This document shows positions 44,190 to 54,020 of a stretch of 64,000 nucleotides of DNA, piece by piece. This DNA is from Stygiolobus caldivivus (GTDB lineage Archaea; Thermoproteota; Thermoprotei_A; Sulfolobales; Sulfolobaceae), in assembly GCF_019704315.1 (NCBI RefSeq), contig NZ_AP024597.1:2108001-2172000 (forward strand), given 5' to 3'. Under the pieces are notes generated by a model. It saw nothing but the letters and a program-made list of their open reading frames with translations. It was not told the DNA's origin and ran no database searches. The first letter of the stretch is position 1. Each line of letters starts with the position of its first letter. The translations under genes and the position numbers were made by a program.

Positions 44190-45101
44190 TTAGTCTGCTT
44201 TACCAATTAATGAGAGTAATTTATAAACCAGGTTGTTAACCATGACGAGAGGAAGGTCTATTTCCTTTCCCCATTTTTTCTTAAATGCAAATATGTTATC
44301 CCACTTCTTATTTTTACCAGGCTGTACTCCTCCTAAGTCTAGTATATAATTTTTATCTCTAAAGTAATTAATTTGATCGTTCAGAAGCAAGTAATTAGCC
44401 CCTAATTCTCTTCCCTCGTTCGACGACCCGGCATCAGTATAATACCCTATTTTACTTTCCTCATCATGTATAATAAAAACCCCTGAAATTACTTTATCGT
44501 CCAAGTATGCAAAAGTAGCTCTTAACATACCTTTTTCGTGAAGATAGTTATAGAACTTATATCCACTTTCAAATTCGGTTTTTTCTTTAGTTTCAAGGGT
44601 ATTAAGATAACAGTTATTATAGTATTCCTTATAGGTCTCATAGTTAAATGTGTCTGATACTTTAACTCCTTTTTTCTTTGCTATATTGACGTACCTTTTA
44701 GTTGAATAACTCTCTTTCCACTCTTTGTCTACAATTATATACTTAAATTCGCGTTTAGGCATTCCTTTAAACGCTTCTAATTTTACCTCCTTTCTAGTGG
44801 GGACGTGAAGTAAAGATATTAGCTCCATTTTCTTTTTTACAATTTGTAAAAATTTTGCTATGGTTTGTTCGTAATCCTTAGAAGTTACTATCGGCAATAT
44901 TGCTGTAGAGATTTTTATGAAATATCTTTCTCTGGTGTTAAAGTAAGTGTAGGAATCATCATCTATCATCATAAATCTTACACGCCTTATGTTCTGTCTT
45001 GCATAAATCTGATACGGATTGAGCAAAGGGTGCTTATACATAGAATTTTTATATATATCATATAGCTGATCTAGGTCTTGTTCCGAAACTATCTCTTGCA
45101 T
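44190..45101 (-). CDS. FemAB/GNAT-fold acyltransferase-like protein
   Basis: 303 residues. The C-terminal half has the FemAB signature: ATFAYLDDKVISGVFIIHDE, YYTDAGSSNEGRELGANYLL and LDLGGVQPGKNKKWDNIFAFKKKWG. The N-terminal half is the related first GNAT-like domain. In bacteria such enzymes add amino acids from aminoacyl-tRNA to peptidoglycan precursors; this order has no peptidoglycan. The acceptor may be a lipid-linked glycan or surface component. It is single, read toward the SPFH pair, 86 bases away on the same strand. Confidence 0.75.
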   Translation of the reverse strand: MQEIVSEQDLDQLYDIYKNSMYKHPLLNPYQIYARQNIRRVRFMMIDDDSYTYFNTRERYFIKISTAILPIVTSKDYEQTIAKFLQIVKKKMELISLLHVPTRKEVKLEAFKGMPKREFKYIIVDKEWKESYSTKRYVNIAKKKGVKVSDTFNYETYKEYYNNCYLNTLETKEKTEFESGYKFYNYLHEKGMLRATFAYLDDKVISGVFIIHDEESKIGYYTDAGSSNEGRELGANYLLLNDQINYFRDKNYILDLGGVQPGKNKKWDNIFAFKKKWGKEIDLPLVMVNNLVYKLLSLIGKAD

Positions 45102-45238
45102 TTTTCAAAATATCTTATAAGATTTAGCTTAAAACATAAACTATCAAAGTCCAAAAAGTATGTGCTGTGCGCCATTCATATTACTCTTCTATGAGTTAAG
45201 TAAATTTTTTATTCATAGTTAGTTTCCAAATTGTTGAA

Positions 45239-45496
45239 ATGGAGGTCAAGCCTGTAGTTAAGAGGCCTAATTACCACTTCGAATATAAATATAATAGAAA
45301 AGAAACCAAAGAAGGTAGAGGTTTTAGTATAGGAGAAATTAAAGAAGCTAAGATAGATTTTCAGCGAGCTAAGAAGCTAGGCATAAGGATAGACAAGCGA
45401 AGGAAAAGCGTGCACCGTGAGAACGTAGAAGCTGTTTTGAAGTATATGGAAGAACTAAAAGGACAAAAAGAAGGTGGAAAAGAAGAAAAGAAATAG
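45239..45496 (+). CDS. rpl13e: 50S ribosomal protein L13e (eL13)
   Basis: 85 residues, very basic. VKRPNYHFEYKYNRKETKEGRGFSIGE and AKKLGIRIDKRRKSVHREN-type segments match the short archaeal eL13, which binds 23S rRNA on the large subunit. The Lys/Glu-rich tail is usual. An A/T-rich box lies upstream (45205-45215). Monocistronic, convergent with the next gene. Confidence 0.9.
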   Translation: MEVKPVVKRPNYHFEYKYNRKETKEGRGFSIGEIKEAKIDFQRAKKLGIRIDKRRKSVHRENVEAVLKYMEELKGQKEGGKEEKK

Positions 45497-45522
45497 AAAA
45501 AAGTTTAACAACTAATCTACAT

Positions 45523-45996
45523 TTATTCCATACTCTTCAATAACTCTTCTATCTGGCCCACTTTTTTCTTATAATTTTGTACCTCATTTTCAAGGGACTT
45601 TATTTTATCTTCATACTCCTTGCACATTTTCCTGATTTTATCTTCATTATAATATCTCATTATCCTTAGGTTGGAGAAGACTAGCTTCTTGTTTTGGTCA
45701 TCGTATTCGGCATCCACTACTATTTTTATAACGTCCAGCTTGTCTAATTTCATCTCATTTACAATCTTCTCGTAAAGCTCCTTATTCAACTCCGAGACAT
45801 CCCTTATTATAATGTCTTTTGGGACCATTCTACTGAAGGCAACGAGCGCGACTCTCCTCAATTTATCTGCATATCTAGCGGCAATGATCAATCCCGTACT
45901 TAATTCCATCTTATTCTTACCTATAGCCGTAGCTCTGGCGGTTAACTGTTCGTATTCCTCTGCTCTCTCTAAGTCACGTGAGTACTCCTCAGCCAT
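45523..45996 (-). CDS. conserved crenarchaeal protein, DUF2258-like
   Basis: 157 residues. The core ELSTGLIIAARYADKLRRVALVAFS is followed by an acidic alpha/beta part and a C-terminal coiled coil (MCKEYEDKIKSLENEVQNYKKK). From memory the core resembles DUF2258, found through Crenarchaeota and of unknown role. The coiled coil suggests oligomers. Position beside a ribosomal protein gene hints at a housekeeping role, but that is weak. Confidence 0.65.
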   Translation of the reverse strand: MAEEYSRDLERAEEYEQLTARATAIGKNKMELSTGLIIAARYADKLRRVALVAFSRMVPKDIIIRDVSELNKELYEKIVNEMKLDKLDVIKIVVDAEYDDQNKKLVFSNLRIMRYYNEDKIRKMCKEYEDKIKSLENEVQNYKKKVGQIEELLKSME

Positions 45997-46024
45997 AATT
46001 ATAATTATATTTTTAGGGAATTAA

Positions 46025-46560
46025 AGACTTACGTTATATTCAACAAAGAATTTATATTACACTTAAATTTATGCAAGACTAATCACGGTTACATTTTGCC
46101 TTAACGTAATAGATTATTCTCGATGTCAACGCACAGCGTAATTTACCCTCAACTTTTAGTTACTTTTAATCCCGTTAGGGCATACCTCCCACGGTTATAA
46201 ACCTAGGTCTGTTAGAAGCGTCAGGGTGTGGTCACCTTAAGGGATCATACACAGCCCTCAACCCATTAAGGCTAGTCGAGGGAAACGCTCGTATAAACAA
46301 TACCTTAGTCTGATGATATCGGGAAGCAGTTAGAATATTTGTGTTATGCAGAAATGCTGGAGTGTGAGTTTAGAGCGTGATGTTCAAAGTGCGGAACAGA
46401 TTGAAATATTAAACTAACGAGGTGTATTATCCTCTACCAATATCTCCAAAGAAATGTGAACAACTTAAGGAAAATCTCTCGGTACAAGGGCACATCATTT
46501 TATTTTCATTTTTTATTATTTTCCTAGTCCTTTTCTTATTTTTTTGAAAAATTATTTTCC
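46025..46560. other. gene-free stretch with repeat debris
   Basis: About 46312-46350 is a degenerate copy of the ATATCGAGAAGTAGTTA repeat. T-rich 46500-46560 abuts the end of the convergent MFS gene. No gene seen. Confidence 0.35.
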
Positions 46561-47676
46561 CTAACTTTCCCTTACCTTAATAATAACGATGATAAAAGCT
46601 ATGAACGACATTATTGCGGCGAAAATGTAAGCATAGGAGTAGCTAATTTGATATAAGAACCCCATAAGTGAGTTCCCAACTAACAACCCTATGCTCCTCC
46701 CGAAAGATAGTGCCCCCATACTAGACCCCGTACCTTGAGGACTTAACTTAGACATTATTGTAGGTTCAAACGTTTCCGTTGACGCTACTGCTATCCCCAT
46801 CAGTGCAGAGAGAAGGTAAATAAACAGCAGTCCGTGAGACGACAAGATTGCGAAACCCAATGTGGCTATACTTGCTAGGAGGTAACCTAGGAAAGCTAAC
46901 CCTTTATAACTCTGTAATTTAGCCTTTCCAAACACGTACCCGAACAGGGATGAAAAGCCTAAGAACACACCGTAGGTAATTGTAGCTAGGTAAGTCTTAT
47001 GCGATACCCCGTAGGCCGTGAGTATGGGAAAACCGAAGCTGTACTGGCTAAACCCGAAGAACATGGTGGACACGACAAGGAATAATGCCGTTTTTCCGGG
47101 CCTTTTCGGGATCCCCTTTTTTCCAGCCTTTACTAGGTAAAGCAGCATTGTAGACACTGTCAGGGGTATCAAGGTAAAAAGTAAAATATACCCTATCCAA
47201 ATGTTAAAATATAGGGCTAAAGTTAAGTAAGTAACGGCTAGCATTGCTCCTCCTATATCTAAAGCATGCAATATACCGTAAGCTTCTTTCCTTTCTTCAT
47301 CTGATGTGACTTCCGCTAGCATTGCCCTCCTTGCTGGAGTCCTGAAATTTCTAGACCACCACCCCGCTACAAATAGGATTACTGCTTCTAAATAGTTCTG
47401 CGCGAGTCCCGTAAAGGATAGGATAATAATTAACGCGTTCCCCGTAACAGCTACTATTTTACTCCCTACTCTGTCTGCCATATATCCACCTAATAGGGAT
47501 ATTAGGCTTCCTCCCCCGTAGTTTAGTGCCTCGGTTATCCCGTAGATGAATACCGGTGCGTGAAAAAATACGACGAGGAGTATTGGTAAGGAGCCTACAG
47601 CAGCTTGGTAACCTAAGTCGGCAAAGAAAGCTGAAAACGATATTTTGAGCACTTCTTCCTTATTTCTCAAAGGCAT
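46561..47676 (-). CDS. major facilitator superfamily transporter
   Basis: 371 residues, about twelve helices. The loop 2-3 signature GGYMADRVGSKIV is intact. FRTPARRAMLAEVTSDEERKEAYG in the central region is typical of drug/metabolite exporter-like carriers. The substrate cannot be assigned. Monocistronic. It is not a close relative of the carrier at 21491-22630. Confidence 0.85.
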   Translation of the reverse strand: MPLRNKEEVLKISFSAFFADLGYQAAVGSLPILLVVFFHAPVFIYGITEALNYGGGSLISLLGGYMADRVGSKIVAVTGNALIIILSFTGLAQNYLEAVILFVAGWWSRNFRTPARRAMLAEVTSDEERKEAYGILHALDIGGAMLAVTYLTLALYFNIWIGYILLFTLIPLTVSTMLLYLVKAGKKGIPKRPGKTALFLVVSTMFFGFSQYSFGFPILTAYGVSHKTYLATITYGVFLGFSSLFGYVFGKAKLQSYKGLAFLGYLLASIATLGFAILSSHGLLFIYLLSALMGIAVASTETFEPTIMSKLSPQGTGSSMGALSFGRSIGLLVGNSLMGFLYQISYSYAYIFAAIMSFIAFIIVIIKVRES

Positions 47677-47740
47677 ACTACAATATTTAGTATATAATAT
47701 AAAAATTAATCACGAGGTTTTCTTAGTCAAGTGTGCTTGG

Positions 47741-47850
47741 TTAGGTACTAAAGGGCAAGTCCCTGCTCTCCCGTCCCGTAAATAAATCTGCTTTACACTA
47801 GTAATGTTTCCCTTTATAAACTGACAAGGTATAGTTTTGAGCAGGGACGG
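47741..47850 (+). repeat. repeat family 3, copy b, with a 9-bp inverted repeat
   Basis: Shares TTAGGTACTAAAGGGCA and TATAAACTGAC with 30617-30720. TCCCTGCTC at 47760-47768 is the exact reverse complement of GAGCAGGGA at 47839-47847. It lies directly upstream of the GT2 gene and just before the divergent MFS gene. Confidence 0.55.
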
Positions 47851-47892
47851 GTAACTTACTTATACTACCTTAGTATTAGCTGAATAGTAGTG

Positions 47893-48843
47893 ATGATATC
47901 AGTAGTGGTAACAGCACATGATAGAAAGAAATTTTTAATGGACGCTGTAAATTCGGTTTTAAATCAGACTTTACCTAGAGAGGAGTATGAGGTTATTGTT
48001 GTAAAAAATTTCACGGATTACGACGGATATTTAGAAAAAAACGGGATAAGGAGTATATACACAGATAAGAAGCCTACGGGAGAAAAGATCGCCATCGGTA
48101 TTGAAGAGAGTAAAGGGGACGTAATCTGTTTTCTCGATGACGATGACATGTTTACAAAAGACAAACTAGAGAACGTGAAGAGTGAATTTAACAATAATGA
48201 TCTAGTTTTTTACAATAATTCAAAGATTTTCATAGATGAAGACGGGAATGAAATAAAAAAGGAAGATTCAACAAGGATAGAATTAAGTAATAGAAAAAAT
48301 GTGAGAAAATTTCTAGCCAAGCTTTCTTATAACTTGAGTTCGGAATGTATTCGGAAAGAGGCAGTAGATTTAGAAAAGTTAAGATATATAGGTTACTCAA
48401 TCGATGTAGTAATGCCGTATTTTGCATTGAATTATGGTGGGAAATTAATTAAAGATTCTAAGAGGCTCACATTTTTTAGGACACATAGCGGAAATTTCTT
48501 TGCTTACTCTGGTAAAATTCAATTAAATGAATTCATAGATAAAAATGCTAAAAGCTATGAGTTTGGGGTGGTTATTTCCGAAAGGATTAAGGACGTATTT
48601 AAAGGTACATATGCGGAGAAGTTAGCGTTAGCGGAATACTTATCCGACTTATTTTACTACACTGTCTACAGCTCAACATCATTTAACAACAGGATCAAGA
48701 GCGTGAAAATAGCTTTATCATATTTTATGAATACTAGGGACCAGTCAGGGGTAAAATTAGTCGTTGCATCTCTCCTGTTCTTAGTCTCTCCTAAGAGGCT
48801 CTACTCTACACTGTACAATCGCTATTTAAAGAAAGTCTCATGA
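47893..48843 (+). CDS. family 2 glycosyltransferase
   Basis: 316 residues. SVVVTAHDRKKFLMDAVNSVL starts the GT-A fold, EVIVVKNFT follows and the metal-binding motif is FLDDDDMF. The C-terminal half is helical and polar with no membrane helix. It transfers a sugar from a nucleotide donor in the cytoplasm, perhaps in assembly of the N-glycan for surface proteins. ATG 47893 is preferred to the GTG one codon earlier. The 3' end overlaps the convergent PIG-L gene by 22 bases. Confidence 0.85.
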   Translation: MISVVVTAHDRKKFLMDAVNSVLNQTLPREEYEVIVVKNFTDYDGYLEKNGIRSIYTDKKPTGEKIAIGIEESKGDVICFLDDDDMFTKDKLENVKSEFNNNDLVFYNNSKIFIDEDGNEIKKEDSTRIELSNRKNVRKFLAKLSYNLSSECIRKEAVDLEKLRYIGYSIDVVMPYFALNYGGKLIKDSKRLTFFRTHSGNFFAYSGKIQLNEFIDKNAKSYEFGVVISERIKDVFKGTYAEKLALAEYLSDLFYYTVYSSTSFNNRIKSVKIALSYFMNTRDQSGVKLVVASLLFLVSPKRLYSTLYNRYLKKVS

Positions 48844-49475
48844 TCAACTATAAACCTCCTTATAAACGAAGACGAAAACCACCTTACTTGGCTTTTATAC
48901 TCGTTTAGCGCTTTTTTCTTAATTTCTAAATAGTCTGAGATATCTATTATTTCTGTTTCTCGCCTAAAGAAAAAGCTCTTTACGTACTTTAAGGGTATAG
49001 AAGGATCTCTAGCCTTTAGTCTGGGCTTCCAAATAAGGAATGACCTCCCGAACCTTTCCCTTTCACCGAGCCTGGATTTTATTATACTTTCTACAATTTT
49101 GCCCGTTGCTTCGTGGTCACTGTGGGCGTCTATAGGTACAGTATAATAGATCAGGTCTGGTTTTAGTTGCTCTATGACGTTTGTCAGTTTAATCTTGGCT
49201 TCTTTCACATTTTTCTTTAGTTTACCGTCTTCAAAATCTAGGAATAGTATTTTATCCTTGTCCACGCCTAAAATACTAAGTGCGATAACAGCTTCCTTTT
49301 TCCTCGTTTCTATTAACGCCTTACTACCTCTTTCTTCAGGTAGAGGTGAGCCGTATCTACCGTCTGTCATAAATACGACGTATACATCTTCGCCCTTGTC
49401 ACTCTTCATCCTAATTAACCCACCGCATCCTAAAGTCTCGTCGTCCGGGTGAGGAGCTACTATTAAGTACCTCAA
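48822..49475 (-). CDS. PIG-L/LmbE-family deacetylase
   Basis: 217 residues. APHPDDETLG (zinc-binding His and Asp pair) lies at residues 7-16 and DAHSDHE (second zinc His) near 115, the complete metal site of N-acetyl-sugar deacetylases. It probably deacetylates a GlcNAc-containing precursor. Being next to a glycosyltransferase, though convergent, it may act in the same glycan pathway; that is inference from position. Confidence 0.85.
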   Translation of the reverse strand: MRYLIVAPHPDDETLGCGGLIRMKSDKGEDVYVVFMTDGRYGSPLPEERGSKALIETRKKEAVIALSILGVDKDKILFLDFEDGKLKKNVKEAKIKLTNVIEQLKPDLIYYTVPIDAHSDHEATGKIVESIIKSRLGERERFGRSFLIWKPRLKARDPSIPLKYVKSFFFRRETEIIDISDYLEIKKKALNEYKSQVRWFSSSFIRRFIVDHETFFK

Positions 49476-49575
49476 TACAGTTATAAATTATTCCGCTTCA
49501 TTTTAAAAAATCGCTTATTATGTTAAAGGGTAGATATATTTATATTGCCCAAAATAGTAGATTATCTCAAAAGTT

Positions 49576-49917
49576 ATGTTTACAGATAAAAACCCATTAA
49601 ATATATCTGAAAATCCACTGCCATCATCTAATGCAGAACCGCAGGTAAAAATATCAGGGCGGTTGGATAAAAAGACTGGAATACTAGAACTAGACATAGT
49701 TTCAGTTTCAACTTGTATTATCCAAAATGTAGTTGTAACCGATGGGAATGCTACCGCTTATGTGTCTAACCTCAATTCAAAGGTGATTAATACAGGTACT
49801 AATAAAATAACAGGCAAGGTATATTTAGTGTTTAATAACCCCCAATGCACCGTTCAAATCTATACGGATAAGGGAGTCTTTATGGGGACGGTTCAGGTAA
49901 TACTATCAAAGAAGTAG
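49576..49917 (+). CDS. small beta-rich protein, first of a tandem paralogous pair
   Basis: 113 residues, predicted all-beta, without signal peptide or membrane helix. Start MFTDKNPLNIS. AYVSNLNSK, NKITGKVYL and FNNPQCTVQIYTDKGVF are shared with the protein at 50185-50514. ATTTATAT at 49537-49544 gives a leader of about seven bases. No family recognised. The only Cys pair-like positions are single residues, so no metal site is evident. Confidence 0.65.
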   Translation: MFTDKNPLNISENPLPSSNAEPQVKISGRLDKKTGILELDIVSVSTCIIQNVVVTDGNATAYVSNLNSKVINTGTNKITGKVYLVFNNPQCTVQIYTDKGVFMGTVQVILSKK

Positions 49918-50184
49918 TAAACAGTGTTTTATACCTCGTTTATTCTCCAGTGAAAGTTATTAAACTGGTTTCCCTAAGCGTTACTATCTTTATGCACTCT
50001 CGAGAGGCCTCATTAATATAACAGCATTAATTTATAAAAGAAAAGTAAGCTATACTTTAGGTTAAGTCTGATGTTAGACATTAAGTTTACCTAAATTTTT
50101 CATAAAATTCCTCTTAAAACAGAGCTATATGTATCAACTACAGATATATTTATATCCTCAAAGGTATACCTTTTATCGAAAGTC

Positions 50185-50514
50185 ATGCTTAGAGATAAAG
50201 ACCCATTAAATATATCTAATAATTCCAGAGCACCGTCTAATACTGGCCCTCAATTAAGTATTTCAGGGCACGTGTCCAAAAGGACAGGTCAAGTAGAGCT
50301 GAACACCACTTCGACACTTATGCTCGTGATACAGAATATAAGCCTGAGCAACGGGAGCATGAGTGCTTTTGTGTCTAACCTTAACTCTAAACTGATAAAC
50401 ACAAGTTCTAATAAGATAAAAGGCAAAGTGTATGTGAAGTTCAATAACCCTAAGTGTTTTGTGCAACTTTACACTGATAAAGGGGTCTTCTCAGAAGTAA
50501 TAGATAACAAATAG
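50185..50514 (+). CDS. small beta-rich protein, second of a tandem paralogous pair
   Basis: 109 residues. DKDPLNIS, AFVSNLNSK, NKIKGKVYV and FNNPKCFVQLYTDKGVF mirror the previous gene, at clearly less than 60 percent identity overall, so the duplication is not recent. Its promoter repeats the same sequence AGATATATTTATAT at nearly the same distance (38 against 39 bases from the box to the ATG). The two genes are separately transcribed and probably co-regulated. Confidence 0.65.
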   Translation: MLRDKDPLNISNNSRAPSNTGPQLSISGHVSKRTGQVELNTTSTLMLVIQNISLSNGSMSAFVSNLNSKLINTSSNKIKGKVYVKFNNPKCFVQLYTDKGVFSEVIDNK

Positions 50515-50631
50515 GCTAAAAGAGCTAAAGAGAGCAAGTCTTTTTCTTCTAGGCTAAGGCATTATAATTTTGCACTTATTAGACTTAGGTAGAGTATGTA
50601 TATATATATATTACGTACTTTTCATACTTTA

Positions 50632-51450
50632 TTATATCTCTCCTTCGAATATAAAGGCCTTAATAGACTCCTTGTTTTTTACACCCCTTGCCATCCCCTT
50701 AGTGTTAAAATAGGCTGCAACATAGCCCCTAAAGTCTAGACCTATCATGCCAATGTTATCGGGGCCGAAGCGGTTAGTGACCTTATTTATTACTCCCATT
50801 ATTGCGTCATCGATACTAAGTCCCATTGAGACTAAAATATCCACCTCTTTAGCGGGTAATACCTTCAGTATGACCTCTCCTATACCCGTAGATGATACGG
50901 CAACTTTTTCGGTAGCGTAAAACCCAGCACCGGGTATAGGTGAGTCTCCTACTCTTCCGGGAAGCTTCCCCGCAATACCTCCAGTGCTCGTGCCGGCTAC
51001 TAGGTTTCCGTCTGCGTCTAAAGCCACGGCCCCTACAGTATCCCCAGAATTTATACCCCCTGCTATCTCTTCGAGAGTCCGGTCTCCCTTATCCCCTACT
51101 ATTAACACGTGTTTTGTGTATTTCATAACTTTTAGGGCTTCTCTTATCGGGTTCTTCCTCCTTGTGGAAGCCACTGCACCTACTGACATGCTATTTCCAT
51201 GCATTAGTCCCGCGTCCATCTCTACCTCCCCCTTAGAATTTTTAACACTTCCGACTCCTGCGTCAAAAACTCCCGAGTCCTCCATATATGCTATAGCTTC
51301 TACAACTGCTTCTATCGCAGAACCGTTAACAAACTGTTCATACCCTCTTTCCAACGCATTTTTTATTTCAGTTAACGCTCTTTCGCTGTCTCTCTTATAC
51401 CAATCACCCGCTCCTCCATGTACAGCGATAACAGGCTTATTATATCTCAC
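50632..51450 (-). CDS. isoaspartyl peptidase / plant-type L-asparaginase
   Basis: 272 residues. VHGGAGDW at the start and the autocleavage site [11 protein letters not shown], with nucleophile Thr138 after GD, identify the Ntn-hydrolase type 2 asparaginase. [25 protein letters not shown] is the substrate-binding stretch. It self-cleaves into two chains and removes isoaspartyl residues or hydrolyses asparagine. Monocistronic. Confidence 0.9.
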   Translation of the reverse strand: MRYNKPVIAVHGGAGDWYKRDSERALTEIKNALERGYEQFVNGSAIEAVVEAIAYMEDSGVFDAGVGSVKNSKGEVEMDAGLMHGNSMSVGAVASTRRKNPIREALKVMKYTKHVLIVGDKGDRTLEEIAGGINSGDTVGAVALDADGNLVAGTSTGGIAGKLPGRVGDSPIPGAGFYATEKVAVSSTGIGEVILKVLPAKEVDILVSMGLSIDDAIMGVINKVTNRFGPDNIGMIGLDFRGYVAAYFNTKGMARGVKNKESIKAFIFEGEI

Positions 51451-51489
51451 GTTAGGTCATTAAAGTAATCTCTTATCTCACTTTAAGGC

Positions 51490-51960
51490 TTACGGTGAGG
51501 GTTTTCTCCTACTCTTTAGGAAGCCGACTACCGTTAGTATAATACCTATTATAAATAGCGCAATCGAACCTAGGAAGAGCACTCCTATCTCCGTTGCTTG
51601 GGCAAGTCCAGTTATGGTCTCAACGTATGATACGCTTACACTGTAGGGGTTAGGGTTATAGAAAGTAACGTAACCTGAGGTAGAATTAATATTTTCTATT
51701 GTGACTACCTGTTTTCCTGAGACATTATTTACCGCAGAAGTAGAGGGCAAATTTTCTATTTTTATCGGTCCGGAAGAGTTATAAGTTATCACAACTATTG
51801 AACTTGCTGGGTACGATAAGTTAGCAGTCCCGCTCGGTTTAAGTTGTACAGCCCCACTCATTGTCGGCTTAATTAAAGTAGGGGCTATTGTAGAGTCTGC
51901 TACAAATAAAATTATACCCACGACAACTAGCACGATCCCAATAAGAGTTATCTTGTTCAT
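51490..51960 (-). CDS. small membrane protein with an extracellular beta domain
   Basis: 156 residues: N-terminal helix (LIGIVLVVVGIILFVA), a Ser/Thr/Asn-rich outer domain with sequons (NLS, NSS, NVS, NST), a C-terminal helix (IGVLFLGSIALFIIGIILTVVGF) and a basic end. Topology is two helices with the loop outside. No family recognised. It lies between the asparaginase and thermosome genes on the same strand, with its own start region. Confidence 0.6.
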   Translation of the reverse strand: MNKITLIGIVLVVVGIILFVADSTIAPTLIKPTMSGAVQLKPSGTANLSYPASSIVVITYNSSGPIKIENLPSTSAVNNVSGKQVVTIENINSTSGYVTFYNPNPYSVSVSYVETITGLAQATEIGVLFLGSIALFIIGIILTVVGFLKSRRKPSP

Positions 51961-52032
51961 GCTTAATTTTCTATTAAGACCTAGACAATAAAAAATCCTT
52001 TCATAACTCTAAGTTGTTTACTCCGTAATAGT

Positions 52033-53637
52033 TTATCCGTAGGGCTGTTGCTGCTGTGGGCTTTGCTTCATAGGTGCTGCAGCTATGTAGTCGTCGATCT
52101 TAAGTAATGCCGTGACTGCTTCTACTGAACTCTTTAAGACGCTCTCCTTCACTACTAAGGGGTCAATGACATTTATTTTGGTCATGTCTTCTTCAATTCT
52201 ACCCTTTTCCACGTCAACGCCGGCAAATTTGTGCCCCTTAGCATGTAAGTTCCTCAGTTGGACCATTGTTTCAATCTCGTCCATCCCAGCTGTACCTGCT
52301 AAAGTCGTAGCTATCTCCTCTAACGCGTCGGCAAATGACTCAATTGCTAGTTGTTCTTTTCCCCCTACTTTCTTAGCTTCCTCTCTCAGCCTCATTGCCA
52401 GTTCGACTTCATAAGCTCCTCCTCCGCCCACTATGTATGGGTAGTTTAGCACGTTTTTAATTGCGTTAATCGAGTCTTGGAAACTCCTCTCTACTTCGTC
52501 CATTACTATTTCGCTTGATCCTCTGACAAGCACAGTTACGGCTTTGGCGTCTTTAGCCCCCTCTATAAATATAGCCTTAGAATTTCCTATTTTTTTCTCT
52601 TCTACTACTTCTGCATACCCTAAGTCTTCTGGGGTTGCGTCTTTCATGGACGAAATTATTCTAGCTCCGGTTGCTTTCGCTAACTTCTCTATATCACTCC
52701 TACTCACGTTTTTAATGCCCATTATCCCTTTCTTGGCAAGGAAGTACAGTGCTATATCGTCCATTCCCTTCTGTCCTATAATCACTTTTGCACCTAATTT
52801 CTCAATTGAGTCTACAAGCGATTTCACGTACTTCGTTTGTTCTTCTAATGCTTCTCTAATTTGTTCCGGGTCTGTAAAGCTCATTTTAGCTGATATTTCT
52901 GGTTTCTCTACCTCTAACGCGAAGTCTATTATTGCTATCTTAGCCTTTTCTACTCTCCTTGGCATACCTTCATGTGCTACCTCTTTATCAAGTACGAACC
53001 CCTTGACTAACTCTGTCTCTTCTGCACTTTCTCCTTTTTTCTTTACGAACTTAATATTTGACGTATCTATTACGTATTGGTCTCCTGCTTTTTCCGCTAT
53101 ACTCAGGACGGCATCTATTGATATATTAATTATCCTATTCATGGCAGACGAAGATGAAAAGAACTTACTGCTAAGTGAAGTATAAGCTATCTGCGTGAGT
53201 ATTTTCCTATCATTAGGGTCTACCTTAAGAGCAAATTTCTTGCCGAGGTCTAGCGAAAGTTCTAATGCCTTTTTATACCCGTCTATTATCGTAACTGGGT
53301 GGATTTTTTGGTCTAGGAGTTTTTCAGCTTGCTCCGCTAGGAACCCGCTTAGGACTACTGCTGAAGTAGTGCCATCACCTACTTGTGTATCTTGAGCTTT
53401 AGCCGCTTCCACTATTATTTTAGCTGCCGGATGCTGTACGTCCATTTCTTTTACTATTGTCACACCGTCGTTTGTTACCGTAACATCGGATTCTCCGCTT
53501 ATTAGCATTTTGTCCATTCCTCTAGGCCCTAAGCTCGACTTAAGCATTTCAGCCAATGTCCTTACAGCTAGTATATTTGACCTTATTATTTCTGTACCGC
53601 CCTCTCTATGAGTTCCTTCTTTAAATAATGCGGTCAT
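52033..53637 (-). CDS. thsC: thermosome (group II chaperonin) subunit, probably gamma
   Basis: 534 residues from [10 protein letters not shown] further 41 upstream codons are open but lack chaperonin similarity, and TTTAAATA (53661-53668, minus strand) lies exactly where a leaderless start at 53637 requires. [30 protein letters not shown] and [16 protein letters not shown] are the ATP-binding and hydrolysis signatures. The tail [22 protein letters not shown]-like end and the SSKFFS segment resemble the gamma subunit of Sulfolobus, as I remember it, rather than alpha or beta. The ring-forming partners are not in this window. Confidence 0.9.
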   Translation of the reverse strand: MTALFKEGTHREGGTEIIRSNILAVRTLAEMLKSSLGPRGMDKMLISGESDVTVTNDGVTIVKEMDVQHPAAKIIVEAAKAQDTQVGDGTTSAVVLSGFLAEQAEKLLDQKIHPVTIIDGYKKALELSLDLGKKFALKVDPNDRKILTQIAYTSLSSKFFSSSSAMNRIINISIDAVLSIAEKAGDQYVIDTSNIKFVKKKGESAEETELVKGFVLDKEVAHEGMPRRVEKAKIAIIDFALEVEKPEISAKMSFTDPEQIREALEEQTKYVKSLVDSIEKLGAKVIIGQKGMDDIALYFLAKKGIMGIKNVSRSDIEKLAKATGARIISSMKDATPEDLGYAEVVEEKKIGNSKAIFIEGAKDAKAVTVLVRGSSEIVMDEVERSFQDSINAIKNVLNYPYIVGGGGAYEVELAMRLREEAKKVGGKEQLAIESFADALEEIATTLAGTAGMDEIETMVQLRNLHAKGHKFAGVDVEKGRIEEDMTKINVIDPLVVKESVLKSSVEAVTALLKIDDYIAAAPMKQSPQQQQPYG

Positions 53638-54020
53638 GGGTTTAAGTTTTGTTTTGGTTATATTTAAACGAAGATGAATAAAGCGTAAGCAAACAGAGGT
53701 TAACGAGAAGTACTCTAAGTAAAATCCTAACGCTTGGTGTAATTTGCTTAATAAACACATGGTGTTAACACACTTTTATTTTAGAACTGTAGAGTTTCAA
53801 ACTCACAATGTAAAAATAGAGCATAAGTACCTTGATAAGTATTAGGTCTTAATACTTGACTTTTGTCGCTTTCCAATAAACGCCTAAACGAGTTTTTCCT
53901 ACTTATTCAAGCTTTCTAAGGGAAAAAAGAGCTGAGAACTTTTAACTTTAGTAGACACATGTACAAGTAGTGAAGACTCTCTGCGGAACTGAAATAATGA
54001 TGAATGAATCTGGGCCTGAT
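53638..54020. promoter_or_regulatory. intergenic region with the thermosome promoter
   Basis: TTTAAATA on the minus strand (53661-53668) is the TATA box of the thermosome gene. The rest shows no gene. An ATGATGA followed by CTGA at 53997-54017 was considered as a C/D-box RNA but is not convincing. Confidence 0.5.

Noticed and set aside
53638-53760. N-terminal extension of the thermosome gene
   Set aside because: It precedes the position set by the TATA box and has no chaperonin similarity.
53997-54017. ATGATGA followed by CTGA as a C/D-box guide RNA
   Set aside because: No second box pair and the terminal stem is poorly placed; chance occurrence is likely.
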